Of a stretch of DNA of 64,000 nt, positions 1 to 10,993 are shown one piece after another (position 1 is the first letter of the stretch; each line of letters begins with the position of its first letter). The position numbers and the translations under genes are program-made. This DNA is from Phycomyces nitens (taxonomy: Eukaryota; Mucoromycota; Mucoromycetes; Mucorales; Phycomycetaceae), in NCBI GenBank assembly GCA_022702545.1, contig JAHRBC010000002.1, forward strand, positions 8,494,001 through 8,558,000, given 5' to 3'. The notes beneath the pieces were generated by a model. It did no database searches and had not been told where the DNA came from. It saw only the letters and a program-made list of their open reading frames with translations.

Positions 1-428
1 GCCAGGTATTGGACCTCTTGTTATCTTTACAACATGACAAAATAAATATACAAGGACACCTCGAGAGACCATTCTCTGTCATTTCTACATGGTATTCCTG
101 ATAGACATATCACGGACTATATTTTTGCAACAAGATACTGCAACACCATATAAGATCAAACTAGTATCATTGTGGAAAATTGACAATGGTGTTGCAGCTT
201 TAATAGCAGAAAAATGGGCAAATATCAAGAATCGTATTTCAAAAGTCGGAAAGAAGGGTGATATACCTTTTTTTTTTTAAAAAAAAAGAATCATAATATT
301 TATATCAATTTTTCTCTCCCGTCTATTATATCTCTTTAGCAATTGTGGTCTTTTCAGTGCTTATAAAAGGTGATGTACCTTGACATTGTCAAAGTATGCC
401 ATTAAAAGTCTATATTTCCTGCTAGTTT
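1..428 (+). mobile_element. 3' relic of a Tc1/mariner transposon
   Basis: The first 280 bases, translated with frame changes, match the C-terminal third of the Tc1-like transposase at 39520-40538: the QKDNSTPHKSK segment there corresponds to QQDTATPYKIK here, and KEWANI corresponds to EKWANI. The N-terminal two thirds lie outside the window or are lost. Near the right edge (about 404-428) sits TCTATATTTCCTG, which recurs as an inverted-repeat arm at 39236-39305 and is probably the element's terminal sequence. No intact reading frame remains. Confidence 0.6.
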
Positions 429-552
429 TTTAAGCTGCTCCAAGTGTGAAAAAAAAACGTCTTACTTGTAAATGAAATGATATTGAGGATAAGGGTGAAT
501 AGATATACATGATAGGAGTATTAGACTTTTATTTTGCTGGTTGATGTGGTGA

Positions 553-1684
553 CTACAGTGCTGTTGTAGCTGTTACAATAACTATCTTGATCGTTTTACA
601 CATTCTTTTCGACATCGAAATTTGTTGAGGATCTTGATGTTTTTGAGCAAGTACATAACGAGAATATACTTTAACCTTATGACCGATATCCACTACCACT
701 TCTCGTATGGACTTATTCAAAGATATGAATAACCTAATGTCGTCAGGATTGGTCGACAATCCGGCATAGCAAATTACCAAGGCGAATTTGTCGAACGGAT
801 TTTGTGATCTTGGTGATTAAGTCTTGTGTATTACCAGAGCAATCGACGAAAGTATATGGTGGGGTTTTTGCATCCCGTTTGTAAATTGGGTCGTTGGAAA
901 AAGTGTTGGAAGACACAAATACATCTTCACATAAGAGCTTCGTATTCATCTTGTAGATCTGGAGATTTACTAGCTTCTTTTTGGTTGTTTCAGGTACTTT
1001 GATATTTGATTTTCGTACGTAACCAACAGTACAGTTGGTGCCCATTGACGATTTGACCAGTGATCTATATTCCTGAATATTTGATAGATCATTCCAAGTA
1101 AAATCTAATCAAAATAACAAGAATATTTAATAAAAAAAATAGATGCTTGCAAGGTATTACCTCTGTAAACTTTTTTGACGACATTGACCAATCGGCCACG
1201 TTTTCTTTTCTTATTAGATTGCTTTCGAATAGTCGTACCCCATGAGCCATCTTTTGACATCCAGGCGGAAAGGTCATCTGATGTGACAGCATCATCTGGA
1301 ATATAAACTGAAACGAGGTCATGGATTTCAGTTTCTGAAAGAAAATACTCCCGTTATGCCTGGGATGGGTGTGGAAGGCAAAATCTTAGCCACAAGATCA
1401 AGAACTGCTGATTGCGATGGTGGTATGGAAACAATAAAGGATTCACTACTGTTGATATCGTCGCATCGTTGTTCTTGGTAGATATCCTGTGGGAGATGCT
1501 GGTATCTCCAAGGCTCCATGTTCACTTTCCTTGTTGACATGGCCACTGCAATGGTGGGATAGCCGTTGACTAACGTAACGGGCTCCAAACCAGCATCTTT
1601 AAGTTGCTGTAATGCTAAAAGTTGATTCTCCAAAGTGATTTCGAGTCCATAAATCGAACAAGCAGCATTAGCTGCAGATAACAT
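553..1684 (-). pseudogene. Resolvase-like 'GYVRKS' family gene, copy 1 (frameshifted)
   Basis: Three coding blocks are read on the minus strand. The first (1684-1328) begins MLSAANAACS. The second (about 1330-1172) is lysine/arginine-rich, ends NVVKKVYR and is followed by a GTAATA donor. The last (about 1045-553) holds GYVRKS, CSGNTQDLI and CYAGLSTNPDD. The same order is found at 41798-43017. A one-base shift joins block 1 to block 2 near 1340, and a second frame change sits just before VICYAGL near 770, so this copy is probably dead. The pattern GYxRxS, about 90 residues, then a hydrophobic strand followed by AGLSxxPDD recalls the catalytic fold of serine recombinases (GYxRVS ... DRLGRSxxD), but the similarity is remote and the catalytic arginines are not obvious. 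I do not know its function. Confidence 0.5.
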
Positions 1685-1849
1685 GGTTTTTTTGTTTGTA
1701 AGGAGCTGGAGCTCTGATTTATTGTGGGTTCTCGTCAGTGAGAAAAAGAAACGTCACAAGCTATTTTTTTTTGTGTTTTATGTTTTCTAATGTGTTTTAG
1801 CTGTTTTCTAAATTATGTTGGTATGTGGCGATCAAGATAGGAGTGGCAA

Positions 1850-2672
1850 AGCCGGCAAATCAAGGACGCGCTCAGCCTTGAAGCGGGAAACGAGAAGGGA
1901 AATAGAGACTAGGAGGTGAGCAGAGATGAAAGGCTTGTCATCAAAGACAGTGGCCCAATATTGACGCCAAATGGAAAACAGGCAGCAGCTAATAATGGAG
2001 GCAGCTGAAAGGGTTTGGTCATAGGAAGGGAGGTAGGGTGAGATCGAAGAGGGTAGAGGAAATATCCTGAGGACAGGGGACAGTGCCAAAGTGAGCATGC
2101 CATACAGAAGACCAGACAATTCATTTGGAGGGGCAGGTGTGGAGAAAGTGGGACAGGTCGTCAGATTGCAGGCGGCAGATAGGACGTATGTCCGTGAGGA
2201 AAGAGGCAGGGACAAGATGATGGAGCAACCAGCGACAGGAAAGCTTATGGTAAAGGGCACGGAACCAAACATTGCGCACCAGGCGATGTAGAGCCAGCTT
2301 TCAAAACCTAGACCAAGGGAAAGTGTCCAGTTGATGAGGGAGACATAGAGAACGATATATGCGAAGGTTAAGGGGGCGGCGAAGCTCGGGATGAATTAGT
2401 AGAGAGAGAAACGGGAAAGGTCCAGGGAAGACCCAGTGGGGAACGGGATGTCAGGGTAAAGAGGTTGAGTGACAGAGAGAGGAAGAGGTGCGCGAAGCAG
2501 GAATGGTTGGAGCAGGATGCATCCAGAGTCGATTTGGCGGAAAACCTTAGTGGGGACGCGGGGTAGGAGTGAGCGAGTTTGATGAGGAGGACGAGTCAGG
2601 ACAGACAAAGAAGGATCGAAGTGGAAGGAAGAAGGTCAATGGCAGAAAAAATGTCGTGGAAGGATCTGTCGA
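1850..2672 (-). pseudogene. LINE ORF2 3' part (zf-RVT region), decayed
   Basis: Minus-strand translations in several frames give a Ser/Pro/Leu-rich tail with a C-x2-C ... LSHFLHTCP ... VW pattern near 2110-2220, the zf-RVT-type cysteine/histidine knuckle seen at the end of many APE-type LINE ORF2 proteins. The same pattern is clear in the LINE at 44165-46110 (CPTCISDVDTLSHFLYQCP). Many stops and frameshifts are present. The upstream piece of the same LINE lies at 8048-8235 on the other side of MULE-A, showing that the LINE was already resident when the DNA transposon arrived. Confidence 0.6.
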
Positions 2673-2682
2673 GATGCCAGAA
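2673..2682. repeat. Left 10-bp target-site duplication of MULE-A
   Basis: GATGCCAGAA occurs here and again at 8038-8047, immediately outside the inverted termini of the 5.36-kb element. Mutator-like elements typically duplicate 8-11 bp on insertion, so a perfect 10-bp duplication fixes both element ends. It lies inside LINE ORF2 sequence. Confidence 0.9.
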
Positions 2683-2790
2683 CGCTAAACTTAGGGGCAC
2701 GACGTTTTCAGATGGGGCACGACGTTTTTGAGCGGGCACGACGTTTTGATTTTACCGGACATTTTAATTGTGACTTGCTGTCCGGTGTCT
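2683..2790. repeat. MULE-A left terminal inverted repeat
   Basis: About 108 bp. It carries three copies of GGGCACGACGTTT followed by TTTTACCGGAC and a second CCGG-containing block. It aligns in reverse complement with 7951-8037, which carries two GGCACGACG copies instead of three, so one motif was gained or lost between the ends. Confidence 0.85.
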
Positions 2791-3010
2791 AACAAATATA
2801 TCTGGTCCCTAACACTGCAATATTTCTTCTATAAATGACATGCGTTAAAAAGGATTCTAATTCATAATGGAGGTGAAATATTAACTTTAGTTTGTATTCT
2901 CAATGTATATTTGTGCCATTGAGTGTATATTGTGGTAACAAACTTTATAAAAACATCCAAACACCATGATATCTAAAGATTGTATATCCTTTCAAGAAAC
3001 GTCGTGTCCT

Positions 3011-3270
3011 AAGAAACGTCGTGCCCGCTTAAAATGTCGTGTCCTAAGAAACGTCGTGCCCGCTTAAAATGTCGTGTCCTGAGAAACGTCGTGCCCGCTT
3101 AGAACGTCGTGTCCCGAGAAACGTCGTGCCCGCTTAAAATGTCGTGTCCTAAGAAACGTCGTGCCCGCTTAAAATGTCGTGTCCCAAGAAACGTCGTGCC
3201 CGCTTAGAACGTCGTGTCCCGAGAAACGTCGTGCCCGCTTAAAATGTCGTGTCCCGAGAAACGTCTGCTC
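3011..3270. repeat. Subterminal 35-bp tandem array of MULE-A
   Basis: Seven full units start at 3011, 3046, 3081, 3116, 3151, 3186 and 3221, with a partial eighth at 3256. Each unit contains two ACGTCGTG-type motifs (GAAACGTCGTGCCC and ATGTCGTGTCC or ACGTCGTGTCC), the complement of the GGCACGACGT motif at the tips of the element. The array exists only at the left end. An inference is that these are repeated transposase-binding sites. The stretch from 3300 to 4700 beyond it holds no gene I can support. Confidence 0.85.
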
Positions 3271-4702
3271 CCATTCAGAGTTATCTGAGTTAAAAAATTC
3301 AAAATGTCGTGCCCAATAACAAAATGATCTTACTCGTTATTTTTATTAAAAATAAATTTTAAGATAGTGTATATCTTTTTAAAACCTATTCAAATATTAT
3401 AATAGCTGCTTTATTCTTAAATATGAATCTTTTTCATAGTATTTATGAAAGGCAAAGTCTAATGAGATATGTTGTGTAGCATCAAAAAATATGTGGTGTC
3501 ACAGTAAACCATGAAAAACAACAAAAAAGTATCAATTAGTTTCGCAAATATTTTCAATGAATTTGATAATCAAAAATAAATATGTATTGCGCTTCACATT
3601 TACATTTAGAGTATTTAAAAGAATTATTATATTATATTATAATAATTTGGTACATTATACTTTTTTATACTATATATTCTCACTGTAACTATCAAGTGAA
3701 AGAATCAAATACTTTGTCTGAAGAAAATCTAATATTTGCGAATATTGTGATGTGTTCAAATTCCGTAGACAAATGAAATACATTTATGGGTTGATGAGTA
3801 AGCATTTTGTGGCTTAACCTGAACTTGGAATCATATATTTATCATTTTCTGCGATTTATGTATAAAATAAAATAATCCATGCAAACTAGACATTTTCTGA
3901 AAACTTTGATGATGAACAGGATGCCATTGATGGCTTGCAGGTCTATAAAAGTTTACACGGTTATAGATATATTTTTTTATATAACATACCTGTTTTTATT
4001 TTTTATTTTTTATTTTGATTCTTGTTTTAAAATGTCTTTCTTGTATTTCATTGCAATATGTTCAAGAGATATTTCATCAAAAATATCAAAAATAAAAAAA
4101 TATCTAAAAATTGTCAAACAAATTAGAAATTCAAAAATATATAAGTAATATATAGATACTGCAAAAGTTTGATAAAAAATGAATGAGAAAAAAGTGATTC
4201 TACAACCAAATACATATTATTTTTTCATTGAAAAAATCCAAAATTTTCACATATTAAAATCATTTTCTCATAATTGAGTGATTAGAATCAAATGAAAATT
4301 ACTTTGTACATTTTACTATCTTATCGCTACCTTTACTTAAAATTACATTGCTATATCTGTTGAAATGATTGATTAATCACTTGAATACTCAAGGTATCGC
4401 ATATCTCAAAGAGATTTTGATCGATCAGTGTAACATAAATCTTAATTTATGAGCTGTGATTTGTTGATTGTGTTTGTAATTATCAGGGTAAACAAATTCC
4501 CACGAATAGTATTCATGAAAAAGCAGTACAGAGAATCACTTAACTTGGAGTGATAGACTTGGATTAATACAAAGAAACAAATTGATATAATGGATATATT
4601 TAAGAGAAGTCTAGCTAATAAAGTGAATGATAAGTATGATAATAATAATAGAAGTGAAGAGTAAAAGAAATACAAAAAATAAAAGAGATAAATATAGAAA
4701 AG

Positions 4703-7700
4703 TTAATTAATGTTGGTGAGATCGACAATTTCATCTGGATGCGAGGAAAGAGAAAGCATGGCATTTCTGCGATCATGCTTGTTGAACTCTTTTAGTTTGT
4801 TCCAATGACTATCAAAGTTATCCGGAATGTTATTCCGTTGGCATCCAAGAAAGAACAGTGATGATATGGTCGGCCATTTTCTAGAGGTGTTTCTAGATAG
4901 GCTGACAGTTGTCCAGTGATTATTGTTAACATGATTCAAGATCAGAGGTTGGATGCTTTGTTTGTTGTTTTTTGGAATGCCAAAAGGCAGGAAAGAGGCG
5001 GAAGGAATTGATTGGTTGTCTGAATAGACGCAGACTGGTCTTTGGTATGTGTCGGCAGCTAACTGAGCACAGTCGGGTGTGCTAAACCACATACTGGCAT
5101 TTGTGCATCCTGGGATTGTTGTATCGTTGTTGTTGTTGCTGTCAAGATTGGAGCCGTGTTTCACGATTTCCTCCAATTGTTTGACATCCGTGCCAAAGGT
5201 ACTGGCATAAAGCACGCTGTGCTGAGGAAGTGCAGCAAGCATGTCCCTTTTTACAAGTGGGAACTTGTTTTGATCCTTGTAGATCAAGTGTGCCAGCACA
5301 CGAAATCCACACCATCCGTCAGGAATTGGGTTGAACCCACCCTTGACATCATTTGATATCTCTTTCGAGACAGGAAAGGTTGGTTCATACTTGGCCCTTT
5401 TGCCAACAGATGTACGACAGTCGTACTCATACTCATCTTGGGCCGTGGCAGGTCTCTTGAACCCTTTTTTGAATGGAGCATCGACTAAATATATGGCTAT
5501 TAATCAGTATTGTTTTTGGCAGTAAATTATCCTTGAAAAACAATTCTTACCTGGGTCGAGAGGCTCTTGTTTAATTTTTTAATATTTTTTTGTGTTTTCT
5601 TCACATTTGCAACTTTTGCGTTCTTATGAGCCCTCTTCCTTGCCTCCAGCTTAATCATGGCCTTAAGGCCAGCCTATAATTTTAGAAAACTGTTAGTATA
5701 ATCTCTTATTTCGATATATATATATGCGTGTGTATCTATCTTACCCGTCCTGACAAAATGCTGGTCTTTCTCCAAATTGCGCGACCAAAGTCCTTTGGCA
5801 AGTACTTTGGGCGACTGCTACCCTTGCGCCTTCCGGGGAACTTGACGTCTTCTGGGGCCTGGAGCTCGATAGGAGGGTGGCTTTGTTTATTGTGGTAGCC
5901 AGCCACAACAGACCTGATCTTCTCCAAAAGCTCATGGACTTGTTGGCCACCTTCGCACGAACGAAAAAGGTTCTCCAGTTGAATTACTTCTTTCATCCAT
6001 GGCTCTGCCTCTTCAAAAGCCGGAGTAGTCGCCTTGATTCCATTGGAAGAGGTATATAGCATACCTGGATTTATAATCCATCTCTCTGGAATATCAGAGA
6101 TTTGCAGATCTCTTCCAACAGGCAATGTATGTCGACAGGGTAGACCATACTGGATCTTTGCCTTGCATTGGCAATCTCCATCATTATTCTCCTGCAAGCG
6201 AACTTCTTGATCGATCACAAGTAAGGCTCGCTTGTTCACTTTCATGAATAGTTGGGTCAGCAATCGGTTTCTTCCAACAAGAGCATCAATCCTGTTGGTT
6301 TCTCTTATTTTGGTGGCCCGGAAATCCATTTCCAACCGCTCAACATATTTGGCTATGTTCTCAAAAGCCAACTCAAGAGAAGAGATTGAGGATATGCCTT
6401 TCTTTAAAGCCTGATGGCCACTTTCCACTCGTTGGGTAGTGGTACATCCAAAGTGCATATACTGAGATGTCAGATAGCCCGCCCACTTCTCACGGCATTT
6501 GATCCACCTGTTGGTAAAGTATACCGACACTGGAACACTGTCTTTCCCATCTTCAATATCCACGCCAGCAGAAATGTTGTCAAACTTTTTATGCGCCAGG
6601 TCAAAATCCTCTTTTGTTGTACTATGGATCATGCTGCTGACATGCTCCATTAGCATTTCCTTGGTCTTTACAGACCCGAACCTCCCAGAGACTGCCTTCT
6701 CAACACTGTTCAGCATGTGCCAGTAGCATAACAGCTTGATGTTCTCCGGAAACACGATGTCAAGAGAGTTCATCAATGCAGCACATTTATCTGTTACAAA
6801 CAGAGTGGCTGACTTGTTGCCTTCAAAAACAAGCGATTTGACCTGTTCGAGGAACCAGAGATATGAAGCCTGTTGTTCATTCGAAACCCAGGCAAAAGCA
6901 ATAGGAAAAGATTTAAGGGTCTCCCCTCCAAGACTATGGATTCCTTCCACACAAATGAGCGGCATCCCGAGATTGTTGGTGGAGTAAGTTGCGTCTACAA
7001 CCATTACCTCAGAGAAACGACGGGCTCTCTCCAGCATCTTTGGATGGGCAAACATAATCCTCTCGAGGGACCCGTTCTTGCTCACATCGTAGCGAACTTG
7101 ATATCCCTTTGCTTCCATGGCATTCACAAGTTTTGTTCCAGCATTCTCAACAACGGGAGCAGAAACCCGAGCAAATGCAGCCTTCATGTTGTCAATGTCA
7201 CTTATGTACAACTTATGGCCAGGGGTGGTGTCATCGTTAATTGCTTTTTGGATCTCACGAGAAGTTGTTTTTGCTCCAATAAGCTTCAGAATATCTCTGG
7301 CATCGTCCACAGTCACCTTCGACAATCTGCCTTTCAGTGTCGATTCCAGACACTCATCATCAAGAGGATGATTGTGATATGCCTCAATATCATGAGTGGC
7401 TTTCAAAGGAAGATATCCTTTGATGCCCTTCTTGTAGGAAACCTTCAAGAGATAAGGGCAGCCAGTCATTCCACTCGATGGAATTCTTACTCTGTCTTCG
7501 TCTTTGATTTTGCGGGTGTTCTTATACTGTCCACCCTTGGAACATTTCAAGTAAACTCGAGTTGGTTTACGGTCTTTGATTGTCAGGCTAAAGTTATTAG
7601 CAAGGGCATACTCTTGCATCTTTCCAATTGCCATGGTCATGTCATGGTAGCCATTAGCAGGTGGGGTTGGGAGGGCTTGCTGAACAGGATAGTATTCCTT

Positions 7701-7784
7701 TCCGTCAATAAAAATAGTTTCTTTATTGGTAGGGTTCATAATGAAGCGAGTTCTATAAAGTATTTGTAATTTCAAGTTGGTCAT
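4703..7784 (-). CDS. Mutator-like transposase with C-terminal OTU-like domain (MULE-A)
   Basis: Exons are about 7784-5745, 5673-5551 and 5484-4703. Exon 1 (about 680 aa) shows an N-terminal FAR1/WRKY-GCM1-type zinc region (a cysteine pair followed by YHNHP near residue 140), the MULE catalytic core with aspartates in VVDATYSTN (about 265) and FVTDKC (about 330), C-x-WH in LLCYWHM, and the likely catalytic glutamate in RVESGHQALK (about 455). A SWIM-type finger CQCKAKIQYGLPCRH follows near 555. Exon 2 is basic. Exon 3 contains DGWCGFR, matching the OTU-protease motif DG(N/D)C with its catalytic Cys, and about 120 residues later NNNHW, a plausible catalytic His. The frame that reads through DGWCGFR is offset by one base from the simplest splice of exon 2 to exon 3, so either the junction differs from mine or an indel is present. 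The start could instead be the second Met at 7739. Confidence 0.8.
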
Positions 7785-7950
7785 GAGAAAAGTGATCTTG
7801 TTGTAATCTCCGGTGAAATGACTAATGGAGACAATAGATGATTAGTTCTTACGAGATGAGTATACAAAAGAAGAGAAAGTTTTATTTAAAGTCTTTAAAT
7901 ATCTTTTTCAGGACACAACATTTTATTCCGTAAACTGGGAAAAGGCACTA

Positions 7951-8037
7951 GATGCCGGACCACAAGTCACTTTCAGAAAGTCCGGTAAAACAGAAACGTC
8001 GTGCCCCATCTGAAAACGTCGTGCCCTTAAGATCGCT
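7951..8037. repeat. MULE-A right terminal inverted repeat
   Basis: Reverse complement of the left terminus. CCGGAC and TCCGGTAAAA blocks are followed by AACGTCGTGCCCCATCTG and a final CGTCGTGCCC. It lies about 170 bp upstream of the transposase start, so it probably also contains or abuts the promoter. Confidence 0.85.
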
Positions 8038-8047
8038 GATGCCAGAA
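8038..8047. repeat. Right 10-bp target-site duplication of MULE-A
   Basis: Identical to 2673-2682 (GATGCCAGAA). LINE sequence resumes directly after it. Confidence 0.9.
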
Positions 8048-8235
8048 AGGAGCAGGGCGTAGGTCAGGAAACAAGAGAGGGAGGCGGAAGTCAGGGGTGT
8101 GGGAGTGGGCCAACAACAGGAAGGACAATCAGGGTGGGACCAGACCAGACAGAGTAGGAGAGAAAAGCAACGAACATGCCCGCCAAAGTTGTAGAGATTT
8201 CTGTTGAATGGAAGGGTCAAGAACACCATTGGTCC
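8048..8235 (-). pseudogene. LINE ORF2 fragment upstream of the MULE-A insertion point
   Basis: The minus strand reads VLDPSIQQKSLQLWRA, closely resembling VLDPQTQQKALIMRWL of the LINE at 44165-46110, and continues to LPLLFPDLRP against LPLIFPRLRN there. One in-frame stop is present. On the minus strand the LINE runs from here straight into 2672-1850, so removing MULE-A and one target copy reconnects a single LINE relic. Confidence 0.7.
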
Positions 8236-8361
8236 AAATTACCCTTTTTCTTGGCTACTCATTAAAGCAGACTTAAGTGACGGTCAAATTACTCGTGTGT
8301 TCCTAATTCACCTTTTATCCTAGTAACGCACAGACCATTTCGGGGTAACAAAACAAAGTAC

Positions 8362-8623
8362 TGTGACGGAGGCCAACGCCCAAGTCATAAGTCATTGCCT
8401 TTTATAGTCACCCCTATACAATCACCAAATAACTCATTTCAATAAAACCAGTCTTCTTCCCACTAAAACATTGCCTATCAAATTAACAGTGTACCTAAGA
8501 ATTCTCAAACCAACCACAACTACCTATCCATAAAGATCATAACCTAGCAGCTCTCTAAGACTACTCTTAGTGCCATACGCCAATAGGGTAAAAAGAGAGA
8601 CGTTCTGTATCATAATCGATACA
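8362..8623 (-). mobile_element. Solo-LTR-like repeat, about 260-bp family
   Basis: On the minus strand it begins TGTATCGATTATGATACA and ends CCTCCGTCACA, giving TG...CA termini as in LTRs. A diverged copy in the opposite orientation lies at 19053-19292, sharing the ends, a GTGGGAAGAAGAC block and a TATAGGGGTG block. No 5-bp target duplication is visible. The adjoining 8236-8361 and 8624-9058 are AT-rich with no gene detected. Confidence 0.5.
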
Positions 8624-9060
8624 ATTCTATTCTTTCTAATAAAAATAAAAATGTAAAACATTACCAATAAAGTATAAACGGGAAATCAAATAATGGGTGA
8701 TATATTACTGGTGAAGAAGAATAAAGAAGCTTTCAATCCATTCATTTAATTGGCTTTCATGAAGAGTATGCTCAATATTTTCGATAAATACACGACCATG
8801 TATTTTCATGAATATATGATTCTCCCAATATTTCCAGGTCCATAAATAGGGCACCAAAATAGAACCGTACTTTTAAATATTTCTTTTTGTTTTTCCAGAT
8901 CAGATCAGTACACCGAAAGTGCTAACAGCCCTCACCTGCGGCACATTATTTCAAAAATCCACTACTAGATAGCACGTCAACGAGATAGCTGACAAGGTAG
9001 CTTGTCTCATAGTCGGAAAAAAAACACCCTATGTTAAAACATCGCTTTATACAGTCATTA

Positions 9061-10387
9061 CCACTTGAGTCTCGTACGGTTGATGAAAATTAATAATTCA
9101 AAAATACATGGTTCATTTTCAATAATCCTATACTCCATGAATAAAATTCTTAAAATTCTTAAACTTCGTAAAAATATAGTTTAATGTATGTATTTTAGTA
9201 ATATGTAAAAAAAAAAGATTTTAGTACTTGGTAGTACCACCGCGGGCGTCAATGACAGCTTGACATCTTCTCTGCATACTGTCAACTAAACGCCTTGAAT
9301 ACTCGAGGCCCAACCTCGTCCATTCTTCTTGAAGGGCTACCTCCAAATCAGCCAGATTGCTGATTTTGGCTCTCCTCTTCTCAACCAACAACTCTAGAGC
9401 ATTCCAGATGTGCTCGATTGGGTTCAGATCAGGACTTTGAGCTGGCCAGTACTCAAATCCCCTGATCTGATGGGTCTCTTTCCATCATCGCGCATATCCA
9501 TCAGTGTGACAAGTGGCACCATCTTCTTGGAAGATGAAATCCTTCTCCTCATCATTGGTGACCTTTTTGAACCATGGGTGGAAGGATTGGGCCAGTATAT
9601 CGACATATACATCTTGATTGACTTTGTCGGTGTCAATTATCTTTAATGGGCCAAATCCTCCACCCCAAAAGCACCCCCAAACCATGAGTCCACCACCGCC
9701 CCATTTCACTGTCGGTACGGTATTCTTTCCTTCGTATCTTTCTCCAACTTTTCTGAAAACGCGCTTGGCAGCATCGTTTCCATTCAAACAAAAACGAGAT
9801 TCATCTGACCACACCACACTGTTCCATTGGTCATTTGTCCAATTCACCCTTTCGTTGGCCCAGCGAAGTCTGGCCTGCTTGTGTTTTTTTGTGAGGCGAG
9901 GCTTATGTGCTGCGATACAAGATTTGAAGTCAAGTTGCTTGACATAGTTGATGATGCTATTTTTGCACACATCAACACCCATCTTGGCCATGTCTAATTT
10001 GAGCTGTTTATAGTTGGTGAATGGGTCGTCTCGTATAATTCTCTCAAGGTGTCTGATTGTCCTCTCATTCACTTTTTTGGGTTGTCCAGGTGATTTTCTA
10101 GGCAATGGACACCCGTTTTCTTTAATGCGTTCAACAATTGATTGCACAGTCGACTTTGGCATCTCAACTGTACTTGCAATCTGTCCAAGAGAGATATGGA
10201 CCTTATGAAGGTAGAAAACACCCCAATACTTCTGTTGCTCTTTTGTTAGATAAAGGTCTCAAGTGCTGCTTTGTGATTCTGAAGATTGCATATTTTTAAG
10301 TAATTTATTGATAGAGAGAATGAAGTTTTTATTTCAAAATATTTCGGAAATTTCGTCCTTTTTATCAGTCGTACGAGATTCAAGTGG
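9061..10387 (-). mobile_element. Complete Tc1/mariner element with TA flanks
   Basis: The termini are inverted: CCACTTGAGTCTCGTACGG at 9061 and its near-complement ending CGAGATTCAAGTGG at 10387, about 30 bp of matching on each side. TA dinucleotides flank both ends (9059-9060 and 10388-10389), the hallmark of Tc1/mariner insertion. Total length is 1327 bp. It holds one transposase gene on the minus strand. Confidence 0.85.
9221..10291 (-). pseudogene. Tc1-like transposase with two in-frame TGA codons
   Basis: From ATG at 10291 to TAA at 9221 a single frame of 357 codons reads through two TGA codons, at codon 11 (just before DLYLTKEQQKYWGV) and just after TDGYAR near 9485. Otherwise the protein is full length for the family: helix-turn-helix DNA-binding region (GQIASTVEMPKSTVQSIV), catalytic aspartates in VWSDESRF and FQEDGATCH, and SPDLNPIEHIWN with the third acidic residue, ending ARGGTTKY. 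There is no frameshift. Either stop could derive from CGA or TGG by a single transition, consistent with decay by C-to-T or G-to-A change. Unless TGA is read through, the copy is non-autonomous. Confidence 0.85.
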
Positions 10388-10993
10388 TAGTGAATGTAGT
10401 ACAGCATTGCCACTTTTACGTTATTGGAATTTCTTTATTTTTTGCAGTGTAATATTTAAAAACAATAATACCTTTCGCTTATGATGATAATGAGTATAGA
10501 ATACAACTAGCAATAATTTATTCTGAAAATTTCGTATAAATAAAGAAATGATGGTAACACAGCCAGAGTCTCTGCCTCCTCGAATAATAAGAATAGGTCT
10601 TTGGCCTACGGCCTCGACCAAAAGACCTATAACCAACTATTACACAATAGAGATTAATAGAACAAGGGAACTATAATAATTGTATATAAGCCACCATAAT
10701 ATTGTTTCTTTAATAAATACCACTCTCATAGTATTCTTGTTTTCCCACAAGATACAAACATTTCGAAATACCTCAAGAAGCGCTTCTTAGCCACGTGCAT
10801 TTCTGTAAGAAGCGCTTCTTAGCCAAGTGCATTTCTGTAAGAAGCGCTTCTTAGCCACGTGCATTCCTGTAAGAAGCGCTTCTTAGCCACGTGCATTCCT
10901 GTAAGAAGCGCTTCTTAGCTGAGTTTATTTCTGCAAGAAGCGCTTCTTAGCCACGTGCATTTCTGTAAGAAGCGCTTCTTAGCCAAGTGAATA

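Larger units (their letters stand above)
2683..8037 (-). mobile_element. MULE-A: complete Mutator-like element carrying transposase-OTU gene
   Basis: This is a complete 5355-bp DNA transposon. The ends are inverted: GGCACGACGTTTTCAGATGG at 2695 has its complement at 8027, and the similarity continues inward through TTTTACCGGAC to about 2790 and 7951. The outermost 12-13 bp are less well matched. Perfect 10-bp direct duplications flank it. The single gene (4703-7784) is read leftward and encodes a Mutator-type transposase joined to an OTU-like domain. Left-hand non-coding DNA holds a 35-bp tandem array built from the terminal motif; the rest of 3300-4700 is AT-rich with no recognisable gene. 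The perfect target duplication suggests a fairly recent insertion. Confidence 0.9.

Noticed and set aside
3582..4148. Two short AT-rich frames inside MULE-A as passenger genes
   Set aside because: Composition-driven hydrophobic frames without homologues in the window or splice support.
6873..7769. 298-aa plus-strand frame
   Set aside because: Shadow of the MULE-A transposase exon on the opposite strand; no domain.
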